DNA of 64,000 nucleotides from Poseidonocella pacifica (lineage in GTDB: Bacteria > Pseudomonadota > Alphaproteobacteria > Rhodobacterales > Rhodobacteraceae), in the NCBI RefSeq assembly GCF_900111875.1, contig NZ_FOJU01000001.1, positions 620,001 through 684,000 of the forward strand, read 5' to 3'. Made by a program: the position numbers and the translations under genes. A model generated the notes under the pieces. The model was not told where the DNA came from. It saw only the letters and a list, made by a program, of their open reading frames with translations, and made no database searches. This document shows positions 1 through 8,121 of this stretch, in pieces (the stretch's first letter is position 1; every line of letters begins with the position of its first letter).

Positions 1-1404
1 GTGGTTTTTGGCCATTCCGACAATCAGGGGCTCGACGCACTGAACGGGCATTTCTTTGCCGGGCCAAACATGTATGGCCAGAACCTCGACTACCAGAATC
101 CAGCCGTGCGCGCGATCCTTCTGGAACTACAGCGGCGCAAGGTGAACTTTGGGGCCGACGGTGTGCGGGTCGACGGGGCGCAGGATTTCAAGTGGTGGGA
201 CGCCGCCGCACAGCAGATGGTGCACGATGATGAGTACCTTCAGAGCATGGCCGATATCGTGCAGGAGGTCGCGGGCACCCAATACCGCCCGTGGTTCATC
301 TTTGAGGATGGCCGCCCGTGGCCCGAGGAGGATTGGGAACTGAGCTCGACCTATCGTTCGGTGACGGAGACACAGCGGGATGATGACGTGTTTCAGTGGG
401 GCCCGCTGACCTTTGCCCATAACACGCCGTTTCTCTACACGTTCTGGCTGTCGAAGTTCTGGCGCATGCGGGAGATGGTGGAGGTCGGGTCGCACTGGAT
501 TTCGGGCACCAGCAACCACGACACGCTTCGGCGCGGCACCCAAGTCAGCCCAAAGATGAACGTGAACACGCGGCTCGGCGTCACGAGGATGGAAATTCTC
601 GACAAGGCCTATGACAATCCCGTGGTCGCGACGCTGACCTATGCGGCATTGCCCGGCGTGCCGATGGACTTTCTCAACGCCGCCGCGCGGGCCAGTTGGG
701 GCTTCATCCGCAATCAGGATGATAAATACGGCGTCAAGGTCGTGGCCGAAGAAGCGATCAGCCTCAAGTGGCAGGTGGATGAATACGCCTATTCGATCCC
801 CTATAACTTTCGCCGCCTTAAAGAGCTTGGGTTTGAGACTCGGGGCGATCTCGCGAGGTTCTTTGAATTTCTGCCTGCGTTGGTGGAGGTCACTGAATAT
901 GACCTTGAAGAAATCGCCAAGCTGTTGACGCAGGTCGATCCTCCCCTTGCTGGCCCTGCGCGCTATGATGTGGCGACACTCAAGGCGATCGCGCGCGCGT
1001 GGATGGACGACATGCACGACTATTGCAACGTCAGCCATGCGTTCACCGCGCTTGATCCCGCGCAGGTCAGCTTTTCCCACGCGCTCCGCGCCTTTCGGCA
1101 GGAGCGGCCATGGCTACAGGGAAACTACGGGCCGGGCGACTGGTTCGATTACATGCGGCCGATCGATGGGCGAACGGTATTTGCCGCGCTGCGCCACGGC
1201 CCGGACGGGGAGCAGGTGTTTTCCATCATGCATATGGAAGGCAAGTCGACCGGTGACATTGACCCCCTCGCGCATGGCTTCCCCGGCATCGAAGGCTTTG
1301 GGTGGGAACTCGCCCTCCGCACCCCGAACATCGGGGCGGATTATGGCGGCGGACCGATTGTGCTGAAGGATTCAATGGCGCTCGTCTATACGCGCAAGCG
1401 CTAG
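1..1404 (+). CDS. GH13 alpha-amylase-superfamily glycosidase, 3' part (possibly glucosylglycerol hydrolase-like)
   Basis: The reading frame is open at the left edge, so the protein is N-terminally incomplete; the GTG at base 1 need not be a start. The visible 467 residues contain the GH13 catalytic residues: nucleophile Asp58 in GVRVDGAQDF, acid/base Glu102 in FIFEDGRPWP, and the third Asp174 in SNHDTLRRG. These belong to a retaining alpha-glycosidase acting on alpha-glucosides. The long divergent C-terminal half and the SNHDTLRRGTQ context remind me of glucosylglycerol hydrolases, but that assignment is memory-based and uncertain. It is convergent with the deacetylase gene, sharing a CTAG. 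A sugar importer lies 1 kb downstream on the other strand, so a sugar-uptake link is possible but not shown. Confidence 0.75.
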   Translation: MVFGHSDNQGLDALNGHFFAGPNMYGQNLDYQNPAVRAILLELQRRKVNFGADGVRVDGAQDFKWWDAAAQQMVHDDEYLQSMADIVQEVAGTQYRPWFIFEDGRPWPEEDWELSSTYRSVTETQRDDDVFQWGPLTFAHNTPFLYTFWLSKFWRMREMVEVGSHWISGTSNHDTLRRGTQVSPKMNVNTRLGVTRMEILDKAYDNPVVATLTYAALPGVPMDFLNAAARASWGFIRNQDDKYGVKVVAEEAISLKWQVDEYAYSIPYNFRRLKELGFETRGDLARFFEFLPALVEVTEYDLEEIAKLLTQVDPPLAGPARYDVATLKAIARAWMDDMHDYCNVSHAFTALDPAQVSFSHALRAFRQERPWLQGNYGPGDWFDYMRPIDGRTVFAALRHGPDGEQVFSIMHMEGKSTGDIDPLAHGFPGIEGFGWELALRTPNIGADYGGGPIVLKDSMALVYTRKR

Positions 1405-2417
1405 GTTCCAAAACCACCCAGCAACGCGGTGAGGTTGCGCGATAGCGCGTCCGAGAGGTACCCGCCTTCTTGTACGAGCAAGGTGGGATATCCCGCTTGC
1501 GCGATCCGCGCGCCAATCTCGGTGAACCCCTCTGTCGTGACCTTGAGGCCTTGAAACGGGTCTTCCTCGTGGGCATCAAGACCGGCTGCGATCACCAGAA
1601 CATCGGGGCCGAAGGCGGCGATCCGCTTCAAGGCGTGATCAAGTGCGCCAAGGAATGCAGCGGTATCCGATCCCATCACGAGCGGCAGGTTGAGGTTCGC
1701 GCCAAGCCCCGCGCCCTCTCCGCGTTCCTGTGCGTGACCCCAGAAGAACGGATAGAACCCCTCCGGGTCGGCGTGGATCGACACCGTCAGCACATCGCCG
1801 CGGGCATAGAAAATTCCCTGCGTGCCATTGCCATGGTGCACATCGATATCGAGGATTGCTACTCGTTTGCCTTTGGCGCGCAGACGTTCGGCAGCGATAG
1901 CCGCGTTGTTGAGATAGCAAAACCCCCCGGCAAGATCGGTAAAGCAGTGGTGCCCCGGCGGGCGGCAGAGCGCGTAAACGGGTCCCTCCGCCGATACGGC
2001 GTCAGCTGCGGCAATGGCGGTTTGCGCGGACCAATAGGCGGATGACCAGGTTTGGGCCGTAATGACGCAGGAGGTATCGGCCTGATGGTATCCGGCAAGA
2101 CCGACGGGTGCGCTTGGATAGCTGTCGGTTCGGCGCGCGGGGTGGATATTGGGGATGACCTCAGCGGAGGCATTCGGCATCGCGGTCCAGCGTGCATGGA
2201 TCGTCTGGAGGAAATGCAGGTACTCAGAGGTGTGGACTGCGGCGATGGGGCCGATCCCGGCGTCGGGCGGGGAGGCAAAGCGCACGCCTGCGGCTTCTGC
2301 TCCGGCTTTCAGCGCGGCGGCGCGCGCAGGTTGCTCGGGGCTGGGGATCTGGCGGCCGGCGCGAAGATAGAATTTGGGGTCATGGGCCGTCTGCCGTTCA
2401 TCGTAGAAACCCTGCAT
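1401..2417 (-). CDS. Histone deacetylase-family / acetylpolyamine amidohydrolase
   Basis: This is a zinc amidohydrolase of the arginase/deacetylase fold. It is 338 aa, the length of bacterial acetylpolyamine amidohydrolases (about 340 aa). Seen in sequence: the active-site His pair in CRPPGHH (156-157), the metal ligands Asp192 and His194 in ILDIDVHHGNGT, and a further Asp in IAAGLDAHEEDP. Family members remove acetyl groups from acetylated polyamines or lysine-like amines in the cytoplasm. The start at the ATG is preceded by AGGAGATCGCC, a good ribosome binding site. The stop overlaps the convergent GH13 stop through CTAG. The exact substrate is unproven, although two polyamine-type importers and an agmatinase in the window make a polyamine role plausible. 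Confidence 0.85.
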   Translation of the reverse strand: MQGFYDERQTAHDPKFYLRAGRQIPSPEQPARAAALKAGAEAAGVRFASPPDAGIGPIAAVHTSEYLHFLQTIHARWTAMPNASAEVIPNIHPARRTDSYPSAPVGLAGYHQADTSCVITAQTWSSAYWSAQTAIAAADAVSAEGPVYALCRPPGHHCFTDLAGGFCYLNNAAIAAERLRAKGKRVAILDIDVHHGNGTQGIFYARGDVLTVSIHADPEGFYPFFWGHAQERGEGAGLGANLNLPLVMGSDTAAFLGALDHALKRIAAFGPDVLVIAAGLDAHEEDPFQGLKVTTEGFTEIGARIAQAGYPTLLVQEGGYLSDALSRNLTALLGGFGT

Positions 2418-2486
2418 GGCGATCTCCTGTTTTCGGGGAGGGTCGCACAGGTGGGGAAGCAGTAAAAGGCCATGTCGGGCATGGCA

Positions 2487-2509
2487 GCGCCCGCCGGAGG
2501 GGCGGGCGC
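2487..2509 (-). terminator. Stem-loop after frcA (probable terminator of the frc operon)
   Basis: A perfect 9-bp GC stem (GCGCCCGCC at 2487-2495, GGCGGGCGC at 2501-2509) with a 5-base loop lies just past the frcA stop. A second small stem, GCCATG/CATGGC at 2469-2485, follows. On the minus strand no U-tract follows; the T-run is on the plus side (2511-2515). Termination here is therefore likely but not canonical. Confidence 0.5.
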
Positions 2510-2514
2510 GTTTT

Positions 2515-3300
2515 TCAGGCGGCGAGGGCTTCTTGCGGGGGCTCCTTGGCCCCAGTCATGAAGGCGACCGCGTCGTTCATCGAATAGTCCTGCGGACGGA
2601 TGACGCAGAGCCGTTTGCCAAGCCGGTGGATATGGATCCGGTCAGCAATCTCAAAGACATGCGGCATGTTGTGGCTGATCAGAACGATCGGCTGTCCACG
2701 CGATTTCACGTCATTGATCAACTCCAGCACGCGGCGGCTTTCCTTGACCCCGAGGGCTGCTGTCGGCTCATCGAGAATGATGACCTTGGAGCCAAAGGCC
2801 GCAGCCCGGGCAACCGCCACACCCTGTCTTTGACCGCCGGAAAGTGTCTCGACGGCCTGACGGATGTTCTGGATCGTCATGAGCCCCAACTCGTTGAGCT
2901 TTTCGCGGGCAAAGGCCTCCATCGCCGGGCGGTCGAGCTGGCGAAGCCATTTGCCCATGATGCCCGGTTTGCGCAATTCCCGCCCCATGAACATGTTGTC
3001 GGCAATCGACAGGGCAGGGGACATGGCCAGTTGCTGGTAAACCGTCTCGATCCCGTGCTCCCGCGCATCCAGCGGGGAGGAGAAGTTGACGCGCTTACCT
3101 TCGAGGAAAACCTCCCCGGCGTCCGGAACAACCGCACCGGAGACCGCCTTGATCAGGGTTGACTTGCCCGCGCCGTTGTCGCCGATCACGGCGAGGATCT
3201 CGCCGGGGTAAAGCTCAAAGTCGCAGTGATCGAGAGCGGTGACGCGGCCATAGCGCTTCACGAGGTTCTTGCCTTGGAGGATGGGTTGTTGCTGTTCCAT
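2515..3300 (-). CDS. frcA: Fructose-type sugar ABC transporter, ATP-binding protein
   Basis: This is a single-domain ABC ATPase of 261 aa, as in FrcA and unlike the duplicated RbsA type. Walker A is GDNGAGKST (40-48), the signature is LSGGQ (153-157), and Walker B is VIILDEP (173-179). It energises import of a monosaccharide, probably fructose, mannose or ribose, through the membrane permease FrcC. The start is the ATG at 3300, overlapping the frcC stop as TAATG, so the two are translationally coupled. An open frame runs further upstream but lies inside frcC. It is the last gene of frcB-frcC-frcA; no sugar kinase gene follows. Confidence 0.9.
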   Translation of the reverse strand: MEQQQPILQGKNLVKRYGRVTALDHCDFELYPGEILAVIGDNGAGKSTLIKAVSGAVVPDAGEVFLEGKRVNFSSPLDAREHGIETVYQQLAMSPALSIADNMFMGRELRKPGIMGKWLRQLDRPAMEAFAREKLNELGLMTIQNIRQAVETLSGGQRQGVAVARAAAFGSKVIILDEPTAALGVKESRRVLELINDVKSRGQPIVLISHNMPHVFEIADRIHIHRLGKRLCVIRPQDYSMNDAVAFMTGAKEPPQEALAA

Positions 3301-4373
3301 TAGACCGACACCTTTCTGATCCACTGGTCCACGGCGACGGCCGCGATGATGAGAATACCGATGAGCAGGTAGGTCCACTGTGCATCCGCCCCGAGCAGGC
3401 GAAGACCAAGCGTGAAGACCCCCACGATGAGCGCCCCGAAGAGCGTGCCAAGGATGGAGCCGCGCCCGCCGAAGAGAGAGATGCCCCCGATCACCACCGC
3501 GGTGATGCTTTCGATGTTTGCCAACTGACCGGAGGTCGGAGAGACAGAGCCGATCCGCCCGATAAGCGCCCAGCCCGCGAAGGCACAGATCAGGCCGGAG
3601 AGCATGTAGACGGAGATCAGCACACGGTCAGTCTGAACGCCCGAAAGCTCAGCCGCGTCCTTGTCATCGCCCACGGCATAGACGTGACGACCCCAAGCGG
3701 TGTGCCGCAACACGTAGGAAAGCAGCAGGACGAGCCCCACCATGAAGAGAACCCCGACGGTCAGAACCGCGCCGCCGATGTTGATCTTGGCTCCGAAAAG
3801 GTGAAGCAGGGGCGCTTCTGCGGCGATGTCCTGTGCACGGATCGTGGCGTTGCCGGAATAGAGGAAGTTGGAGGCCAGAACGATCTGCCACATTCCCAAG
3901 GTCACGATGAAGGGGGGCAGCTTCATCCGGGCCACAAGGAACCCGTTCACAAAACCGCAGGCCGTCCCGCAGGCAAGCCCCGCGCCGATGGAGATCGGTG
4001 CCGGAATGCCATAGCGAAAGGTGAATTGCCCCATCACGACGGAGGACAGCACCATGATTGCGCCAACCGACAGGTCAATGCCGGCGGTGAGGATCACCAG
4101 CGATTGCGCCGCCGCCACAATGCCCACGATCTGTACCTGCTGGAGGATCAGGGTGAGGGCAAAGGGAGAGAAGAACTTTGATCCCAATAGCGCGCCGAAG
4201 AGCGCGATCGAAAGCAAGAGCACGATGAGCGGCACCAGCGACGGGTTAAGGTGCAACGCATGCTGGAATTTATGCACGAACCCGGTACGCGTGTCTTCGA
4301 ATTCGGCGACTTTGGTGCTGGATTGGGCGAGGGCGGACTCGTAGTCATCCCCCGAAGCGGCGGTCTTGGCCAT
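3300..4373 (-). CDS. frcC: Fructose-type sugar ABC transporter, permease
   Basis: This hydrophobic protein of 357 aa is of the RbsC/FrcC family (BPD_transp_2), with about eight to ten membrane segments. The conserved ILTAGIDLSVGA motif and the VIGGISLFGGRGS stretch typical of this family are present. A soluble N-terminus of about 50 residues precedes the first membrane segment. The start is placed at the ATG at 4373, because GGGAGGAAGCCTG precedes it; an in-frame start 15 bases upstream would swallow that ribosome binding site. It forms the inner-membrane channel with FrcA and receives sugar from FrcB. It is separated from frcB by a strong intercistronic hairpin. Confidence 0.9.
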   Translation of the reverse strand: MAKTAASGDDYESALAQSSTKVAEFEDTRTGFVHKFQHALHLNPSLVPLIVLLLSIALFGALLGSKFFSPFALTLILQQVQIVGIVAAAQSLVILTAGIDLSVGAIMVLSSVVMGQFTFRYGIPAPISIGAGLACGTACGFVNGFLVARMKLPPFIVTLGMWQIVLASNFLYSGNATIRAQDIAAEAPLLHLFGAKINIGGAVLTVGVLFMVGLVLLLSYVLRHTAWGRHVYAVGDDKDAAELSGVQTDRVLISVYMLSGLICAFAGWALIGRIGSVSPTSGQLANIESITAVVIGGISLFGGRGSILGTLFGALIVGVFTLGLRLLGADAQWTYLLIGILIIAAVAVDQWIRKVSV

Positions 4374-4463
4374 CAGGCTTCCTCCCAAGGAATCAATGTG
4401 GGGCGTCTTGCGCGCCTTGTCGTAGGGTCAATCTAACCCCAGATCGCGGCGCAGGTCTATGCC

Positions 4464-4496
4464 GGGGGCGAAACGCTCGCCCCCAGCCCGCTGGGG
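4464..4496 (-). other. Intercistronic stem-loops between frcB and frcC
   Basis: Two perfect inverted repeats overlap in the spacer: GGGGGCGA (4464-4471) with TCGCCCCC (4477-4484), and CCCCAG (4481-4486) with CTGGGG (4491-4496). They share CCCC, so only one can form at a time. They sit directly after the frcB stop. Such structures commonly stabilise upstream binding-protein mRNA or attenuate downstream permease expression. Confidence 0.6.
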
Positions 4497-4497
4497 A

Positions 4498-5517
4498 TCA
4501 GCCCCAGCAGAGATCCATGCCTTCGGAGACGGAGATCGACTCTACGCCATCCACGGATTCATCGGTCACAAGCGATACGCCAGTGTCGACGAAGTCCTTG
4601 CCCTCGGTCGGCTGCGGCTTCTCACCGGTTTCGGCGAATTTGGCGATCGCTTCGATACCGAGCGCGGCCATGCGCAGCGGATACTGCTGCGATGTGGCCC
4701 CGATAACGCCGTCTGCGATGTTCTGAACGCCGGGGCATCCACCATCGACCGAAACGATCAGAACGTCATTTTCCCGGCCAATGGACTTGATCGCCTCATA
4801 GGCACCCGCGGCGGCGGGTTCGTTGATCGTGTAGACCACGTTGATCATCGGATCCTTCGCGAGGAGGTTTTCCATCGCGCGGCGGCCACCTTCTTCGTTG
4901 CCGGCGGTGACGTCATTGCCGACGATGCGCGGATCGGTTTCGTCGCCGTTCACATTGGGATCGGCCAGATCAATGCCAAAGCCCTGCAGGAAACCCTGGT
5001 CGCGCAGAACGCCCACGGTAGGCTGGCTCACGGCGAGGTCGAGCAGGGCGATTTTGGCGTTTGCGGCTTCGTCGCCGAGTTTCGCAGCGGCCCATTTGCC
5101 GATCAGTTCACCGGCGAGGAAATTATCCGTTGCGAAGGTCGCATCGGCCGCATCGACGGGATCAAGCGGTGTGTCGAGCGCGATGACGAGGATGCCCGCG
5201 TCGCGCGCCTGCTGCACCGAAGAAACGATGGAGGAGGTGTCGGACGGGGTCAGAAGGATGCCCTTCGCGCCGTCGGCGATGCAGGTCTCAATGGCTTGCG
5301 CTTGGGTTTCGTGGTCGCCGTCGATCTTTCCGGCGAAGGTCTTGAGCTCGATCCCCAACTCAGCAGCAGCTGCGGCCGCGCCTTCCTTCATCTTCACGAA
5401 GAAGGGGTTGGTGTCGGTCTTGGTGATGAGGCACGCGCTCTCGGCGGCGGCGCTGCTGGCGATGCCGGCGGCTGCGATGATGGCCGCGGATGCGAGCGCT
5501 TTGGATAGGTTTGTCAA
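4498..5517 (-). CDS. frcB: Fructose-type sugar ABC transporter, periplasmic substrate-binding protein
   Basis: This is a periplasmic sugar-binding protein (Peripla_BP_4, FrcB-like) of about 339 aa. A short N-terminal signal peptide ends near ASSAAA, followed by the mature start [15 protein letters not shown]. It retains family motifs such as [18 protein letters not shown] and [13 protein letters not shown] chose the TTG at 5517, because GGGAGGA lies six bases before it. The in-frame ATG at 5541 would place that ribosome binding site inside the coding sequence. It is the first gene of the frcBCA operon, divergent from the ROK regulator, with a palindromic operator candidate between them. Fructose specificity is inferred from similarity only. 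Confidence 0.88.
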   Translation of the reverse strand: MTNLSKALASAAIIAAAGIASSAAAESACLITKTDTNPFFVKMKEGAAAAAAELGIELKTFAGKIDGDHETQAQAIETCIADGAKGILLTPSDTSSIVSSVQQARDAGILVIALDTPLDPVDAADATFATDNFLAGELIGKWAAAKLGDEAANAKIALLDLAVSQPTVGVLRDQGFLQGFGIDLADPNVNGDETDPRIVGNDVTAGNEEGGRRAMENLLAKDPMINVVYTINEPAAAGAYEAIKSIGRENDVLIVSVDGGCPGVQNIADGVIGATSQQYPLRMAALGIEAIAKFAETGEKPQPTEGKDFVDTGVSLVTDESVDGVESISVSEGMDLCWG

Positions 5518-5599
5518 TTGGTGTCCTCCCGTTTGAAGCATGAGCGAGCCGGCTCCTCCCGGTACCCGCTTGCCCTATAGAAGCAACGAATCGCGCGCT

Positions 5600-5637
5600 C
5601 TGTCAATAAATAAATCAGACTGAATTATTATTGACAG
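5600..5637. promoter_or_regulatory. Perfect inverted repeat between frcB and the ROK regulator (candidate operator)
   Basis: CTGTCAATAA (5600-5609) and TTATTGACAG (5628-5637) are exact reverse complements separated by 18 AT-rich bases. The centres of the two arms are 28 bp apart, close to three helical turns. Each arm contains TTGACA pointing outward, so the arms could also be the -35 elements of the two divergent promoters. Binding by the adjacent ROK protein would then block both. Matching -10 elements are weak by eye. Confidence 0.65.
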
Positions 5638-5689
5638 GGGGATCAACATCCGGCACCTTCATGGTGCGGATCTCGGGAGGAGGACGCGC

Positions 5690-6913
5690 GTGAGCGAAGT
5701 ACAAGATATCAGTGAGCCTGAGGCCACGCAGTCTGCCGTTCGCGGTGGAACGCAAGCGGGGTTGAGGGCGCATAACGAGCGGTTGGTTCTGTCCATGGTG
5801 CGCCAGAACGGCCCCTTGGCAAAGGTTCAAATCGCCAAGATGACGGGCCTTTCGGCCCAGACCGTCTCTGTGATCATGCGATCCCTGGAGTCGGATGGCT
5901 TGCTCGTGAAGGGAGAGCCGGTGCGCGGCAAGGTGGGGCAACCCTCCACGCCCATCGGGCTTTCGGCCACGGGCGCCTATTTCTTTGGATTCAAGATAGG
6001 ACGGCGCAGTGCCGAACTGGCACTCACCGACTTTCTGGGCCGGATCGTGGCGCGGCGGATCGTGACCTATCGCTATCCCGAATTGGAAACCACGCTGGCC
6101 TTCGCCCAAGAAGCGCTTGAAGCGATTTCCGGCTCACTTTGTCCCGAGGGGCGTTTGCGGATTGCCGGGATCGGTGTGGCGATGCCCTATCAGATATGGG
6201 ATTGGGAACGTACCATCGGGCTGCCGCCGGGGACGATGTCGTCATGGCGCGATGTGGATATCCGGGCGGAACTCGGCCGGTTCAGCGACCTTCCCGTGCA
6301 TCTGAGCAATGATGCCTCGGCGGCCTGCGGGGCGGAGCTTGTTTTTGGGGCCAAGGATCGTCCCTCCAACTTCCTCTACTTTTATATCGGCTACTTCATC
6401 GGCGGCGGCATAGTCCTGCGCGACAATCTCTATACCGGGCTGTCGGGCAACGCCGGGGCGCTCGGCTCCATGCCTGTTCCGGGGCCGGATGGGCGTATGG
6501 CGCAGCTTATCGACGTGGCCTCGCTGTCGCAGGTGGAATCCGCGATGCAGGCGCAAGGGCTCGCGACGGCCAAGTTATGGTCAGGGGTTGAGGGGTGGGA
6601 CGTGCCGAAGCCTATCCTCGCGGAATGGACCGAACGGGCTGCGCAGGGCATGGCCTATGCCATCGCTTCCGCGGCGGCCCTGATCGATTTGGATGCGGTT
6701 TTGATCGACGGCTGGATCTCGCCCGACTTGCGCCTCGCGCTGGTGGACCGCACCACAGCAGCGCTTGATCACATCGATGTCTCAGGGATCAGCCCTCCGG
6801 TAATTCGCCCCGGGACCGTCGGGCATGACGCCCGTGTCCTTGGCGCGGCAAGCTTGCCCTTGTCCGAAAGGTTCCTCGTTGAGGCGGGTGCGGGCTTCAA
6901 TACCAAGACCTGA
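5690..6913 (+). CDS. frcR: ROK-family transcriptional repressor of the frc importer
   Basis: This 407-residue ROK (NagC/XylR-type) protein has an N-terminal winged helix-turn-helix at about residues 30-75 (LSMVRQNGPLAKVQIAKMTG, then LSAQTVSVIMRSLESDGLL). A ROK sugar-binding domain follows, ending near residue 400. The start is the GTG at 5690 with GGGAGGAGGA upstream; the ATG at 5661 runs into a stop. It probably binds the sugar imported by FrcBCA and releases DNA. It is divergent from frcB, the standard layout for a local repressor. The name follows the rhizobial FrcR context and is an inference. Confidence 0.82.
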   Translation: MSEVQDISEPEATQSAVRGGTQAGLRAHNERLVLSMVRQNGPLAKVQIAKMTGLSAQTVSVIMRSLESDGLLVKGEPVRGKVGQPSTPIGLSATGAYFFGFKIGRRSAELALTDFLGRIVARRIVTYRYPELETTLAFAQEALEAISGSLCPEGRLRIAGIGVAMPYQIWDWERTIGLPPGTMSSWRDVDIRAELGRFSDLPVHLSNDASAACGAELVFGAKDRPSNFLYFYIGYFIGGGIVLRDNLYTGLSGNAGALGSMPVPGPDGRMAQLIDVASLSQVESAMQAQGLATAKLWSGVEGWDVPKPILAEWTERAAQGMAYAIASAAALIDLDAVLIDGWISPDLRLALVDRTTAALDHIDVSGISPPVIRPGTVGHDARVLGAASLPLSERFLVEAGAGFNTKT

Positions 6914-6996
6914 ACCAAGACCTGAGCGCGTCTTTGCTTGCAGCCCGGGGCGAACCCGTGTGTTATGCCAGCGATAACGACCGCTCAGGAGGCTTC

Positions 6997-8067
6997 ATGA
7001 CATCCCAGCAGGACGCGCCGCAATGGCCGACTGTCTTCGATGGGCACAACGATCTGCTGTTGCGGATGATGCGCGGGCAGATCACGGCGGAGAATGTGGC
7101 GGACGGCTTGCCTGACGGGCATATCGACCTGCCACGTGCGCGCGACGGGGGCTTTGGTGGCGGGTTCTTCGCCATTTTCGTACCCAGCCCCTCCGACAAG
7201 GAAGAGCGCTACGCCGAGATGCAGAAGGCGAGCTATCGCATCGACCTTCCCGACCCAGTTCCACAGCACATCGCCGAAGAGTTCGCCGAAGGGGCCTTTG
7301 CCGCCATCTCCGCGCTTGAAGCCGCCGGAGCAATCTCCGTCGCCCGGTCGAGCGCCGAGCTTTATGCCGCGCTCAAGGGCGAGCGAATGGCCGCGATCAT
7401 TCATATGGAAGGGGCAGAGGCCATCGGCCCCGGGCTAGAGCAACTTGCGGATTATCACGCGCGGGGCCTGCGGTCCCTCGGCCCGGTCTGGAGCCGGCCC
7501 ACGATCTTTGCGGAGGGCGTGCCATTCGCCCATCCCGCGACGCCTGACATCGGCGGCGGGCTGACGGATGCGGGGCGTGCGCTCATTTCTGAATGCAACC
7601 GGTTGGGGATCATGATCGACCTGTCGCATCTCAACGAAAAGGGGTTCGACGATGTGGCCGCGATCAGCGACGCGCCCCTTGTGGCCACGCATTCCAACGC
7701 CTGGAGTGTCACACGCCACGCGCGGAACCTGACCGACCGGCAGCTGGAGGTGATCGCCGAGAGCGATGGGATGGTGGGGATCAACTTTGCCTCGGCCTTC
7801 CTGCGGCCCGATGGGCGCATGCAATCGGATGTGCCGGTGGAGGATTTTTTGCGCCACCTCGACCATTTGATCGATAAGGTCGGCGAAGATCGTGTCGGCT
7901 TTGGCTCCGATTTCGATGGGGCGCTTGTTCCTGACTGGCTTGTGGATTGCGCAGGTCTGCCGAATCTTTGGGCGGCGCTGTCAGATCATGGGATAGGTGC
8001 ACGGCTTCGGGCCAAGCTTGGTCATGAAAACTGGTTGAGGGTCCTTTCCCAAACGTGGAAGGACTAA
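6997..8067 (+). CDS. Membrane dipeptidase, peptidase family M19
   Basis: This is a zinc dipeptidase of 356 aa. Metal and active-site motifs are visible: DGHNDL with His17 and Asp19, HMEGAEAIG with the bridging Glu, LSHLNEKGF, ATHSNAW and a C-terminal GSDFDG. M19 enzymes hydrolyse dipeptides, often tolerating D-amino acids at the C-terminal position. No signal peptide is visible, so it is probably cytoplasmic. The start is the ATG at 6997 with CAGGAGG seven bases upstream; an in-frame extension lacks such a site. It heads the dipeptide ABC gene set, so it probably cleaves imported dipeptides. Confidence 0.9.
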   Translation: MTSQQDAPQWPTVFDGHNDLLLRMMRGQITAENVADGLPDGHIDLPRARDGGFGGGFFAIFVPSPSDKEERYAEMQKASYRIDLPDPVPQHIAEEFAEGAFAAISALEAAGAISVARSSAELYAALKGERMAAIIHMEGAEAIGPGLEQLADYHARGLRSLGPVWSRPTIFAEGVPFAHPATPDIGGGLTDAGRALISECNRLGIMIDLSHLNEKGFDDVAAISDAPLVATHSNAWSVTRHARNLTDRQLEVIAESDGMVGINFASAFLRPDGRMQSDVPVEDFLRHLDHLIDKVGEDRVGFGSDFDGALVPDWLVDCAGLPNLWAALSDHGIGARLRAKLGHENWLRVLSQTWKD

Positions 8068-8121
8068 CGACGAAGGCGCCGGGAAACGGCGCGAAACGAA
8101 GACCAACAGGGGAGTAATTTT

